The notes under the pieces are model-generated. The model did no database searches, was not told where the DNA came from, and saw nothing but the letters and a program-made list of their open reading frames with translations. 64,000 nucleotides of DNA from Saccharina japonica (taxonomy: Eukaryota > Sar > Phaeophyceae > Laminariales > Laminariaceae), in contig MEHQ01001659.1 in assembly GCA_008828725.1 (NCBI GenBank), forward strand, positions 47,123 through 111,122, in the 5' to 3' direction. The position numbers and the translations under genes were made by a program. Every line of letters begins with the position of its first letter. Within the stretch, counting starts at the first letter, position 1. This document shows, piece after piece, positions 22,240 through 33,261 of this stretch.

Positions 22240-23470
22240 AATATCAGCTCATGCGACGATAGACCTTCGACCTCGACAGGAAAAATCTGTTATATGAGGG
22301 GGGGGGCTGTCACAACAAAGAAAGCTAGTTGTAGGGATCGAGGAAAAGCGCGATAAAGCAAGAAATTGATTTTTTCGGATACTTTTTGGTATCCGTGATG
22401 GGATCCAGGTGGTTCGTCGACTTAAGCAGTAGTTCAGCCAGCCAGCAAGGTACGCTTTGTTTGCCAAGTGGTCCCGCCGCCGTGTCGGGCAAGAGGGGAT
22501 ACGGGCCCTTTATGATTAATGTATTTCCTGCTTATGTTTTTCTCCTATTATCTTGGGCAAATCAACAACAATAATCCTATCACCCTGTCCCGACATATAA
22601 GCGATGTTTGTAATGAATATTTATGTATGAAAGTTTCTTATATTTAGGGACACAGTGGTAATAAGAGTTGCTTATATTTCAGGACAGAGTGGTATGACCA
22701 CATCATGTGGCTTTCAGAGTAGTGCAGGCAGTCCGTACCATTCAGCAAGCAGTAGTAGTAGCGAAGCTTCTGTAGGGGACTAGTCCACGTACTATGTATG
22801 TGCCAAACACGTTTTCGCCGGAACTACGTATACGGCGCAGTCTGCAGCTGTCCTCATCCGGTGTTGTGTGTGGCACCTCCCTCATACTACGATACGAGTT
22901 ATTATGTCGTAAACGCGGGTCACTTATTTCGTAAACCCGCGTGTGTGTATGTCCCGGGCGGCATAATACCTCTTCCAAACTGGTTGTGTTTGAGTATGTA
23001 TGTGCTTCTACGTGTCAAACCGCACAACAAAAACGTGTTCATGTTTAAATATTTATTTTCAGGTGCGGGGGTGCAATCTGGGCAAAACAGCAAAATAATT
23101 AGATCGCAATTCCAATTTAATTATTTCGTATCAGAAATAGAGTTAATTCATTATTTTCGGAGTTCGGGCACACGATCTGGAAGAAGAGAAGAGGCAATCG
23201 ACTTTACTGGTCGGGACGATATGGCGCATACGCATAGCTACATACAGCAGTTTTGAAGTCTGCGCATGCAGGCATAGCTAATGAATGCAACCATTGCAAC
23301 CATTTGATGGCGCTGGACTTTACTGGTCGGGACGATGTATTTCGTTTGTACAGGCCCTTTATGATTAATGACATACTTGGTTCGTAGGCGGTCAATAGAT
23401 AATTTAATAGTAGATGTTTGAAAGCGATTTTCAAATGGTTTGCAAGTTGCTTTTCAAACATGTTTCAACA
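22240..23470. other. Unassigned repeat-poor DNA
   Basis: No supported gene. A 152-codon frame at 22798-23256 lacks any domain and overlaps comparably sized minus frames. A short duplicated GGACTTTACTGGTCGGGACGAT-type block is seen near 23,198 and 23,310. Confidence 0.3.
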
Positions 23471-23947
23471 ACGCGGGTACACGTGAAAATATACAAGCAC
23501 GTCAGGTACACACCTGCATACCAGGTATATATCATATGTCGTTTACTGGTGTCGTAGGGTGTGACGGCTGAAGTTCATGCTTCACCGAGAAGCGTGTTGT
23601 ACTTGGGTTGGGGCTCGGGTTATATGGCGGAGCTGTGCGCTACTGCTGCAGAGCTGGCTGCTGCTGCTTGCTGCAGAGCTGGTTGGTGCTGTGGTGCTAT
23701 GCGATCTTGCTTTGCACTCGCACGGTCACAACCCACAACATCAAGATTGTAGGATAAACTGTGAGAAACTTACCACCAAGTAAATCGTATGTACTTGGTA
23801 AAAAAGGTGACTTTGAAAATCCGGTTTTCACCGTGGTCTGCCGTGGTCGGTAGGTGTATGATGTAAATTTACGTATCTGCTGCGTACAGTACGAGTCGTA
23901 TTCATTTTTTGTTGGACCAGCGGCCAATTGTTTGTTTATCAGAAAAG

Positions 23948-24150
23948 GAAAGATGAGGAGGAAGAGGAGGAGAAGCAGGAGGAGGAGGAGGAAGAGGAGG
24001 AGGAGGAGTAGGAAGACGAGGAGAGGGGATGGGAGAGGGAGAGGGAGGAAGGGAGGGAGGGGGAGGGAGGGAGGAGGGAGGGAGGGACGGGGGGGAGGAG
24101 GAGGGAGGGAGGGAGGGAGGGAGGAGAGGGAGGGAGGGAATAGCGAACGG
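23948..24150 (+). repeat. Long polypurine GA/GGA tract
   Basis: About 200 bases almost wholly of A and G on the plus strand, first AGGAGG-type and then GGGAGGGAGG-type. Shorter relatives are at 25485-25580 and 26105-26145 in the other units. Such tracts can form triplex DNA. Confidence 0.9.
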
Positions 24151-24844
24151 ACGAGGAAAAGCGAGCTGGTCACTCTGCACGATAAAGACGTCGTACCAAC
24201 GGATGAACATTCCGATTCCACTTGAAATTGGCACTGGCCTCGGTGCTGCCGTGCATGCTGCTCGGCCCGCCACTCGTTTGGGATGCTGGGCAGCCAACCC
24301 TGATTACTCCACAACAGGGACACCCCATTAGTATGGTTTGGACCATGACGATCGCCTCCTCGAGAGCTACCGACCTGTTGCCCCCGGCACGGGTGTAGCA
24401 GTTTTGAAAGAAATTTGGCCGTGGGGTACCCCAGACTGAGACTCATCGGACAGACAGACAACTATATTGAATCCGTTCCAGAGACCACAAGTTACACTTG
24501 TGGAATATGCTGTTCGATGTGTCGTACAAGTCCTTGTATTGCATATACGTTGTTCGGACACTAAATGTACCATCCCCGAGCCCAGCAAGCCCCCACTTCC
24601 AACGTGCGGCCGATGCGTTAATCATCGTTTATTTTCGTCACCTTTTCCCTGTCGAGTGCCAGAGGGGTTAAGTTAACCACCCTCACGTTTTACTTTCTCA
24701 GCGACTTACGGCATGAAATCACCGCGTGCTTTTATCCTTCCGGTATTCTGCGAAACCAGGCACTGCTCATCGCTTAAACTGCAGACCGTGGACGGCGAAG
24801 ATACATGTTGATTCGTCACACAATGTTTCCCTTCAAGAGCGCCA

Positions 24845-24925
24845 AGATGATGATGCCATGTCAAGACGATGACTTTGACAAGATGATGACTTGACAAGAT
24901 GATGACAATGCCAAGATGATGACAT
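24845..24925 (+). repeat. Short minisatellite, ~16-bp GATGATGAC units
   Basis: Imperfect tandem copies of a TGACAAGATGATGACT-like unit lie between composite repeat units 1 and 2. Confidence 0.7.
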
Positions 24926-26696
24926 GCTCTCCACCACCCCCCGGCTTGAGCAGGAAGTTTGAGGTTGGAATCTCACAGTCCCACGACAAGTATACCCAAC
25001 GAAGGGTACACATGAAAATATACAAGCACGTCAGGTACACACCTGCATACCAGGTATATATCATATGTCGTTTGCTGGTGTCGTAGGGTGTGACGGCTGC
25101 AAGTTCATGCTTCACCGAGAAGCGTGTTGTACTTGAGTTCGGGCTAGGGTTATATGGTGGAGCTATGCCCTACTGCTGCAGAGATGGCTGCTGCTGCTTG
25201 CTGCAGAGCTGGTTGGTGCTGTGGTGCTGTGCGATCTTGCTTTGCACTCGCACGGTCACAACCCACAACATCAAAATTGTTGGATAAACTGTGAGAAACT
25301 TACCACCAAGTAATTCTTATGTACTTGGTAAAAAAAGTGACTTTGAAAAATCCGGTTTTCACCGTGGTCTGCCATGGTCGGTACGTGCATGATGTGAATT
25401 TACGTATCTGCTGCGTACAGTACGAGTCGTATTCGTTTTTGTTTGGACCAGCGGCCAATTGTTTGTTTATCAGAAAAGGAAAGATGAGGAGGAGGAGGAG
25501 CAGGAGGAGGAGGGGGGGTGGAAGAGAGAGAGCGGGGGAGGGAGTGAGGGAGGTAGGGAGGGAGGTAGGTAGGGAAGAAGAGAGGTGCGGCTTGGAAAGA
25601 CTGCTCGTACGCGTATGAAATCCAATTAGCTTGAAATTAGGAACTGGTCTCGATGCTGCTTGGCAATCGCTCGCCAGCCACTCCGTTTGGGTGGGAGCCA
25701 ACCCTGACTACTTCACACACAGGGCACCCCATTAGGTATGGTTTGGACGATGACGATCGCCTCCTCGAGGGCTGCCGACCTGTTACCTCCGGCACGGGTG
25801 TAGCAGTTTTGAAAGCATTTTGGCCGTGGGGTACCCCAGTTAGAGACTCATCGGACAGACAGAAAGACAGAAAGACAAATATATTGAATCCGTTCCAGAG
25901 ACTACAAGTTACACTTGTAAAATCTTATGTCTAAAATCTGGTGTACTTCGTAATAAAAGTGACTTTGAAAAAATTCGGTTTTCACCGTGGTCTGCCGTGG
26001 TCGGTAGGTGCATGATGTGAACTTACGTATCTGCTGAGTACAGTACGAGTCGTATTATTTTTTTTGTTGGACCAGCGGCCAATTGTTTCTTTATCAGAAA
26101 AGGAATAATGAGGAGGAGGACGAGGAGGAGGAGGAGGACGCATGGGTATAGCAGTTTTGAAAGCATTTTGGCGGTGGGGTACCCCAGTTAGAGACTCATC
26201 GGACAGACAGACAGACAGAAAGACAAATATATTAAATCCGTTCCAGAGACTACAAGTTACACTTGTAAAATCTTATGTCTAAAATCTTGTGTACTTCGTA
26301 ATAAAAGTGACTTTGAAAAAATTCGGTTTAGGGAGGGAGGGAGGTAGGGAAGAAGAAAGGTGCGGCTTGGAAAGACTGCTCGTACGCGTATCAAATCCGA
26401 TTACCTTGAAATTAGGCACTGGCCTCGGTGCTGCTTGGCAAACGCTCGCCCGCCACTCCGTTTGGGATGCTGGGAGCCAACCCTGACTACTTTACACAGG
26501 GCATCCCATTAGGTATCGTTTGGACGATGGCGCTCGCCTCCTCGAGGGCTACCGACCTGTTGCCTCCGGCACGGGTGTAGCAGTTTTGAAAGAAATTTGG
26601 CCGTGGGGTACCCCAGACTGAGACTCATCGGACAGACAGACAGACAGACAGACAAATATATTGAATCCGTTCCAGAGACCACAAGTTACACTTGTG

Positions 26697-26890
26697 GAAT
26701 ACAGGCAGAATTAACCAGGAATACAAATTACCTGCGGGCACCCGAAAACCCGCAGCTACCCGGTTCCCGATGACGCAAGTTTCCGCAGGCTCCGAACACC
26801 CGCGGGTGTTGAGCTCGAACCCGTCAAACGTGTAGGACCCTGACGGGTATACCCGCCGGGTACCCGGTTAATTGAAATCAGGGTCCTACC
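26697..26890 (+). repeat. Dispersed repeat R2, copy 1, with long-arm hairpin
   Basis: Matches about 32505-32707. Rich in CCCGCGGGTA and GGGTACCCG motifs. The end carries a perfect 11-bp inverted repeat: TAGGACCCTGA at 26833-26843 and TCAGGGTCCTA at 26878-26888, with a 34-base loop that itself holds GGGTATACCC. Confidence 0.8.
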
Positions 26891-28200
26891 TCTAAGGTTG
26901 ACATACATGGTATTTATCTCGCGATGGCGTTAAACGCAATTGTCATCGCAAGTGACCATTGCCATCGCAAGTGACCTGTCTACCACTCCTCGCCTTCCCG
27001 GAGCATGAATACTGTGAAAGTTCCAACACTTGACACTATATATATTTCCTCTACCACCCACGACAACAGTTGTAATGGTGATATGTACCCACTATCTTCT
27101 CAATCTCTCAACCCATTCCCGGACCATGTGGGGCGGCGGGCATACATGCGTAGGCTTGTGTAGACTCCTTTCGATGTCCATCGATGGCCACGACCAGATG
27201 ATAGGCCTGTAGACTCCTTGTGGCTATAGCTACGATTGTCGTATGTCGATGGGCACACGCAATTGATAAGTATTTAGATTACTCGAAAGTTGAGCGTTTC
27301 TAATGTACGTCGCATTTAATGCTTTATGGGTTGGATGGTCCTGGCACGGATAACGCTCCGGCGCACGAGTACCACATGGCTTACCGCAAAGGTGGCCGCT
27401 AATGGAGCTCCGACAGGGGAAGCGAGCGGCCGGGTACCAGGACATGCCCTCTATTGCGAAAGGAACTCGCCGGGTAGAAGGATGTCCTGACAAACGATAC
27501 GTTTATCGAACTATCCTGTTGTTGCGAACTCATAATAAATCTCAGTGTAGCGCTGTACTGCACAGCTTCGAGATGTGCCGTGGCCATGCCTTAATGCGGG
27601 TATTATCGTTTGGTGAAACACCACACTGTAGTAGGGCCTTCATCGCACTGTATTTCAAACCTCAGTCGCACTCGACCGCGTAGCTCTACGAGTATTGTTT
27701 TGTGCAAATGTCTTCTTCGCCAGTTCATATGCGGGCACCTACCTACTGCACTCAACTTTGGGGCATAGACCTATTCATGATAAATATAGTACTGTTCGGA
27801 TAAGGATGACAGACACGTACTTTAAGGGCATCTGACTAATACGAGATATATCATAACACACCAGCTCCAATCTCCACTGCTATATTGCATTGACGGCCAC
27901 CCTAGTCCATGGTATAACCTTGATCAGTCACAGCGTTTCGCTTGAGTCCAGAGGGCTGCGGTTCTTCGTTTTGGCGGAACCGAGTGGGTTTGATTATTTA
28001 GCGTGCTACAACTATCGGCTGACGACTAATAACCAAACACCATGCGCAGCGATGTACGCACGTGGAATACAACTGTTACTAAGAGGATGGTGCTGCCGAT
28101 ATACTGTGGTCAGGCAACGGCATCCTGCCCATCAAATCGCGGCACGAAGACCACAAGAAACGGGTCCTTAATACAATTCCAAATTATGCCGGCTCCACCG
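26891..28200. other. Unassigned DNA downstream of the glycosyltransferase-like gene
   Basis: No supported gene. It would be the 3' flank of the minus-strand gene that ends at 28201. Frames of 60-93 codons occur on both strands without domains. A duplicated CATCGCAAGTGACC motif lies near 26,945-26,970. Confidence 0.3.
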
Positions 28201-28629
28201 CTACAGCCGCAACACGCCTTTACTGGTCTTGATCAAATCGTCCAGTGCACCCCTTAGAAGTCCCTTCGATGATAGAACCGGATCACGCCACGAACCAGAA
28301 ATAGGAACCCACAAGTATCCCCTCTCTGCCACGGCTAAGGGGGGGACAGTCTTATACTGGATGGGGGTATGAGATCCCATGCAATCCGTTGAAAAAAGCG
28401 AGATCCCCTTTGTAAGTAGTCCAGCGACCTGGCCAAACGTGCTGCAACCCATCAACACGGCATCCGCTTGTATCATGCAGGACATGGCATTTTGCACGTC
28501 CGAGCCGACGTGAAGCACAACGGGCATCCCGGTCACGTAGAACATTCCCGACCGGTTAGGGCTGCAGAATTTGCCAGCTTGCTTTTCGGGACAGTCCTCA
28601 GGTGTTTCCGCCTCTAAACAGACTTGTAT
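28201..28629 (-). CDS. Glycosyltransferase-like gene, last exon (exon 4)
   Basis: Reads from IQVCLEAETPEDC to a stop at 28201-28203 (142 residues). The acceptor is strong: a pyrimidine-rich run followed by GTGCCCAG, with the exon starting in phase 0. The core MSCMIQADAVLMGCSTFGQV, followed by AGLLTKG and later VAERGYLWVP, resembles the nucleotide-sugar binding end of GT-B enzymes such as NodZ/alpha-1,6-fucosyltransferases, where an ADxLxxxxSTFS-type motif is typical. Five cysteines lie in the first ~60 residues. The phase matches exon 3. The sugar and acceptor are unknown; the assignment rests on motif recall, not on a search. Confidence 0.75.
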   Translation of the reverse strand: MQVCLEAETPEDCPEKQAGKFCSPNRSGMFYVTGMPVVLHVGSDVQNAMSCMIQADAVLMGCSTFGQVAGLLTKGISLFSTDCMGSHTPIQYKTVPPLAVAERGYLWVPISGSWRDPVLSSKGLLRGALDDLIKTSKGVLRL

Positions 28630-29145
28630 CTGGGCACGAGAGGGCGGGAAATATTGTTGCATCGGAAACACGACATGGTTATTTCGAAGTAGTCGTGTAA
28701 ATACGTCCGTGGGAACGGGTGTCGCTCATTATACGCGTCTGTACAATCCAGAGTACACCGACCACTACCCGGAAGCTAACCTCAGAACGAACAAACTGTG
28801 AGTTGGAAAGTGCACTGCCGCAATGTTGGTCCTTTACACTTCACGATTGGGTTTCGAAACACTAAACATTGCCACAACCCGAACAAGACTGCACCTGTCA
28901 TGGCAGTGCATCATGGGAAACAACAAGAACAATGGCAGAGATTGTACGCGAGAGGCAACTACGGGGGGAAGTCGTCTAGATAACAGCACCAACGCATATT
29001 ACACGTTGCAAAACAAAATCGTCATCATTTTGGGAAGACAATAATTCACCAACATGCCTGTGCAGGTTAAGGCGTAGACAAATATTGACCGTGAGTCCTA
29101 GTCATGGATTACTTGGTATCAGTTTGACCCATCAATTTCGCGTAC

Positions 29146-29416
29146 CTGATCGTGTTCAACTGGCCAAGCCGGGAATTCGTCGAAAATCCCATTCTCCTCT
29201 GATGGGCACGGGAGAACAGTTTCAGAGAAAATATGAAACAGCGGCGTCTCCAGTCCCATTCCCACCACTTCTTGTGAAATTGTCTCCATAAGCACATCTA
29301 AAAGCCGCAAGTATTCCACAGTGCCTTCCTGGTACTCGCGTCTATCGCCCATACGAACGTGCAGAGCGACGTCTAGACGGGTCGTGTCGTATGCGCACTC
29401 CGGGTTCTCGTCATAC
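29146..29416 (-). CDS. Glycosyltransferase-like gene, exon 3
   Basis: One base plus 90 codons. The acceptor is TACTAG and the donor CAG|GTACGC, both good matches to consensus. The exon encodes YDENPECAYDTTRL, then VALHVRMGDRREY. The HVRxGD box is the hallmark of the donor-binding site in fucosyltransferase-type GT-B enzymes (usual form HxRRGD or HVRRTD). An FHIFSET stretch follows. The intron to exon 4 is 516 bp (28630-29145) and the intron from exon 2 is 612 bp (29417-30028). Confidence 0.75.
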
Positions 29417-30028
29417 CTAGTACCAACAAAATATTAAATCGGCGAGGGCGTTATTGGCTAAATCGGAGACAACGCCCACGATGAAAAGAGTTCGGGGCGA
29501 TATTTAACATGAAAATTGTATTGGTTTTACAGGGAACGGGTCAATGATAACGTCTAGAACCGTAGGTAGCTCGTTAGAAACAACACACGTGTATAGGTGG
29601 GAGCATGATGGAACATATCGGTGTTGTTACAAGATCCAGACAGGAAACACCATGCAACTCCCGGAACGTACAGGGAGGGGGGGGGGGGGGTTCAAGCCGA
29701 AACACAAAAGTTAAGGTCAGGAATAAACAGGTACGTTTCTTTACATGGTGTATTTCATGCTCTATTAATATCAGATACATTCTACTGGATGCACCTAAAT
29801 ACTTCAAAGCCCACTTGAGCTCTATACCTCACAGACAAAATGGGTTCGAGACTTTGTTTGTTACCCTGATACACAACCCCATAGTGGCAAAATACACTCG
29901 GGGTATGGGATATCTACGATATTGGGCAGTTTATCAGTTGATGAACACTATCGATCACAATTATATTGGACAAAAAGTGAAACATACCCTTATCGTAGCA
30001 CGCGTCACCAGTACAGCCTATCACCCAC

Positions 30029-30249
30029 CACGGACGCGGATGCCGATGGAAATTTTGCCTAGCCTCGTGCAAGACTGTACGTACGGAATGTCGTCTGGCT
30101 TCGTCCCAATTTCCTGTAGCGACCAAGTACTCGCTCGCCAAGGTCGGGTGGAACGTAAACACTACGTTGCTGTACGGTGTGTTAGCGAATCCAGTCTGCT
30201 CAAGCTCCTTTTTCACGCTCTCGATACCACTTGTTGACCTCAACGCAAC
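30029..30249 (-). CDS. Glycosyltransferase-like gene, exon 2
   Basis: 73 codons plus two bases, starting VALRSTSGIESV after the acceptor GATCTGCAG and ending ...HRHPRP plus two bases before the donor GTGGGT, which makes the phase fit exon 3. It contains VVFTFHPTLASEYLVATGNW and a helical EARRHSVRTVLHEAR segment. The acceptor and first ~17 codons are tandemly duplicated just upstream (see 30214-30420). No preceding exon lies within 22 kb except the one at 52280-52831, whose phase fits. Confidence 0.72.
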
Positions 30250-30420
30250 CTGCAGATCCAGCACAACAAAAAGGCGTTAGAGCAATAATGTATTTGGAGG
30301 GTAGCTGCTTGCATCTTCACGCTCTCGACATCTTCTGTTGGCCTCAACGCAACCTGCAGATCCAACACAACAAGGACGCGTTAGCGCAGTAAATATATTT
30401 GACGGGTGGCTGCTTGCAGC
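30214..30420 (-). repeat. 104-bp tandem duplication of an intron acceptor and exon start
   Basis: Two copies (about 30214-30317 and 30318-30420) each carry GATCTGCAG|GTTGCGTTGAGG on the minus strand. Use of the upstream acceptor (exon start 30353) would read about 38 codons and then meet a TGA, so only the downstream copy gives an open protein. Confidence 0.8.
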
Positions 30421-30620
30421 CTTAATGCGAAGACACGCTGGCACCAGTATGTGGGCATGGGTGTGTCGCGCCGATATCGTTATTGTATATAGGTGCACAT
30501 TCAGCGTGAACAAAAGTGAAACGACGCCGGAACAGGAGAATCGCCAGGACCCAAAGATGATCTGTGTTTTTCAAAAATATCGCTAGTAGTAATCCTTAAT
30601 AATTAAGACGCTTCGGTAAA

Positions 30621-30928
30621 GTGGTGGTGATGATGACGTCGTTTGGGATCTTCACGTCTATGCCGGTTTCGGTATGACCAGGCCGAGACCGGCTCTACCG
30701 AGTGCCACCCGACCCCGGTCGGCACTTCACCCGCGCCCAAGGCGCCCCACGCGTCAGACCTCGGTGACCCAGGCGAGAGAACGGGCCCCGGTGCCGAACT
30801 CGGCGAGCGGGGGGAGGCGGCCTCCCAGGGACGACTCGCTCCGTCTCCTGGAACGGGACGGATCCACGCGAGAGGAAGATGTTTACAGCGGATTCGGAGG
30901 GCTTTCCCGCCCGGGGTCTAACCCCTGC
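30621..30928 (+). repeat. GC-rich dispersed repeat R3, copy 1
   Basis: Matches 31766-32078. Both copies start with a GATGATG motif and GTTTGGGATCTTCACG, have an ATG (30674 here) followed by an Arg/Pro-rich frame, and end in GGGGTCTARCCCC. The two frames agree at the start (MTRxxPALPxATRPRSA) but slip out of phase in the middle, so coding is doubtful. Confidence 0.75.
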
Positions 30929-31433
30929 ACTAAGATCAAGTCGAAGTATCAACACTAATTTTGAGATAAAAATATCCATACTGAAATCAATATGTTTTTT
31001 TTCCGAACTAAAATCGATATCTTTTTTTAAAGAGTCCCCAAAAAATGGAAAAAGGATCTCCAGAACTTCGGTCAGAATGGAAGTCAGCCCAAAGCTGCGC
31101 GACTTAGCCATTTAAACACTAATTTCAACGTGAAAAAGCTCAGACGTGCAAACATCGATCGAAACAAAACGAAAAAGGGCGACACTGCTGTACGTACGTG
31201 CTAAACAAGGGCTTCGCATCGGTGCCGGCGATCTGTTTTTGTTCGCTCTACGTACGTACGCGGGCTGCTACTTTCTGGACTCGTGCTGCTGCTATTACTG
31301 CTGTAGGTGGGTTGTATGCTACTACTATACTACTGCTGCACCAACTGCTGTGCTGCTGTATACTGATTTCACACTTGCTCTTGTTGTAGTAAGTAAGTGG
31401 ATCGGTTGGTGCGTGTGTCGATCGGTTGGTGCG

Positions 31434-31500
31434 TACATACGTGGGTGGGTGGGTGGGCGGGTGGGAGTGGGTGGCTGTGGGTGGGTCGGTTGGTAAGTGG
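31434..31500 (+). repeat. G-rich GGGTGGGT tract
   Basis: A run of GGGTGGGTGGGTGGGCGGGT followed by more GTGGGTGG motifs, with at least five runs of three or more G. It has the form of a potential G-quadruplex. Confidence 0.8.
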
Positions 31501-31765
31501 ATGACTGCGTTCCTACCTGTTAGTGGTGGCCGGCCCCGTTGTTTTTGTTTACATTTGTTTTTGTCTGCTACGAGGAAGGGCTCCGCGTGGATGCCGGCAT
31601 ATAGTGTGTTCATATGCCGGATCAGTTGGATCATCAGTGGATTGCGTTATAGGGTATCGATCGTGGCCCAGTTATTTTATGACAGTTTTGTTTTTGTCCG
31701 CTATACTGATCCCGCCTTGGCATACTTCGGGGTACCACTAGTCCTCACGATGTAATACGCCTGGG

Positions 31766-32078
31766 GAGTGATGATGATGATATCGTTTGGGATCTTCACG
31801 ACTATGCTAGTTTAGGTATGACCCGCCGGGGACCGGCTCTACCGCGCGCCACCCGACCTAGATCGGCGCCGCCCCCAGCCTCAGCCGCCCCACGCGTCGG
31901 CCCTCGGCGACCCCACCGAGAGAACGGGCGCCGGTGTCAAACTGGGCGAGCGGGGGACGGGGGAAGGCGCCCTCCCGGGGACGCCACGCGCCGTCCTCCG
32001 GAAAGGAGTGGACCCGCGGGAAGGGAGGGGTTCACAGCGTATTCGGAGGGATTTTCACCCCGGGGTCTAGCCCCTAGA
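31766..32078 (+). repeat. GC-rich dispersed repeat R3, copy 2
   Basis: Second copy of 30621-30928, same orientation; its ATG is at 31818. Copy 2 of repeat R1 starts 9 bases after its end. Confidence 0.75.
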
Positions 32079-32086
32079 TACGAAAA

Positions 32087-32496
32087 TAAAAGTCAGTGAT
32101 ATTATCTACGCCATAGTATGTCATGTTTCCGGCTCTCTATGTCGGTCAACGTACACTTGACGATTCAAGAGCATGCATGTCTGCTGCTGCTGTCAAAGCG
32201 AGAGCCGGCAGAGTCTTCGCTGCGCTACTGCTGTTGTCCGCATCGCCTTCGCGGGGGCTTTGCACAGGCGAAATTGAACTTTCGGCGGGGTTCCGAGCAA
32301 GATCGTCCCCGGCCGGAATTTACGTTTCCTGAGAGACCGCGTCAGGATCGCTCGCCTGCTGGCTCATTGTGCCCAGCCGATACCGCGTGACGATACTGTC
32401 GTGCGCCGTGTGCGTCCCCTTCAGCGTTGAGTGTAGCACGTTGATGGTTTGTGTGGTTGGCCGGTACGATTGTGGTTTTTAAAGGGATTTCCAAAA
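32087..32496 (+). repeat. Dispersed repeat R1, copy 2
   Basis: Second copy of 20062-20474, same orientation. It is followed directly by copy 2 of repeat R2, so R3, R1 and R2 form one block here while R1 and R2 stand apart at 20 and 26.7 kb. Confidence 0.8.
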
Positions 32497-32504
32497 TATA
32501 CTAT

Positions 32505-32707
32505 ACAGGCATAATTAACCGATAATATCAATTAACCGCGGGGACCCGAAAACCCACGGGTACCCGGGTACCCGGTTCCGGACAACGCAATTACACGCCG
32601 GCTTCGAATACCCGCGGGTTTTGAGCTCGGACCCTACCCGTCAAACAGGGAGGACCCTGACGGGTATACCCGCCGGATACCGGGGTAGTTGAAATCAGGG
32701 TCCTACC
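32505..32707 (+). repeat. Dispersed repeat R2, copy 2, with long-arm hairpin
   Basis: Second copy of 26697-26890. The perfect inverted arms AGGACCCTGA (32651-32660) and TCAGGGTCCT (32695-32704) and the 34-base loop length are kept. Confidence 0.8.
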
Positions 32708-32716
32708 TCCACACCC

Positions 32717-33049
32717 GACCCTGTTAGGGTCTTAATACCTTACCTTGACAAGGTCCATACCCTGTATAGGGTCGACCATAAAGGGCCTGTGAAGGTTATG
32801 GCCTTGACGGGGCCATAAATATATGGGACCTTGCAATAGATCGACCTTGTGAGGGTCTGCACATAGGTCGTACCTTGACAGGGTACATACCATACCCTGT
32901 AAAGGATCAATCATACAGACCCTATGCAGCTCACGGTCTTGCGAGGGTCTTGTGCACACGGACCTTGGACTAGCTCTCAGTGTATTTTGCCTCAAAGGTT
33001 TCGTACCCTGTGCATGGTTGTCCTTAGACCTTAGACCCTGCACCAGGGT
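32717..33049. repeat. Array of short palindromes of RACCYTG..AGGGTY type
   Basis: At least seven small inverted repeats sit in 330 bases: 32717-32731 (GACCCT/AGGGTC), 32742-32754 (ACCTTG/CAAGGT), 32759-32772 (ACCCT/AGGGT), 32796-32818 (TTATGGCC/GGCCATAA), 32843-32857 (GACCTT/AGGGTC with a wobble), 32871-32885 (TACCTTG/CAGGGTA with a wobble) and 33035-33049 (ACCCTG/CAGGGT). Weaker forms lie between. Each has 5-8 bp arms and a 1-7 base centre. No known repeat class is recognised. Confidence 0.8.
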
Positions 33050-33261
33050 GTAGTGTGTAGCCCGACGAAAGATCGAGTAAAAGAGGAAATTCTGAAACAA
33101 TTAATGCTGAAAAATTGGATTTTAGGGTTTCGCCCCGTCTGAGGAATCCTGATACAAAACAAGGGCTCCGCATGTGTGCCGGCATTCGCCGGCACCCATG
33201 CTTCGGATATAGGACATATACCTGGCACATCAGTTATTTGGTACATCTTTAATATTTACGG

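Larger units (their letters stand above)
23480..26697 (+). repeat. Composite tandem repeat, 3-4 units with polypurine cores
   Basis: The unit order is: a GTGAAAATATACAAGCACGT block with CTG-rich centre; a TACTTGGTAAAAAA block; a GA-rich tract; then a GCACTGGCCTCGGTGCTG block ending in GGACAGACAGAC and a hairpin. Copy 1 spans 23480-24506 and copy 2 spans 25008-25923. Copy 3 is shortened (25930-26272), and copy 4 begins at about 26280 and ends at 26697. A partial first block also lies at 21779-21890. Units differ in the length of the GA core. Leu-rich or Gly/Arg-rich frames here are products of the GA repeat, not genes. Confidence 0.85.

Noticed and set aside
22798-23256. 152-codon plus frame
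   Set aside because: No domain, no splice support and an overlapping minus frame of similar quality.
23697-24461. 255-codon minus frame with a long Leu/Pro-rich run
   Set aside because: It is the translation of the GA-rich tract; frames of this kind appear on both strands of any such repeat.
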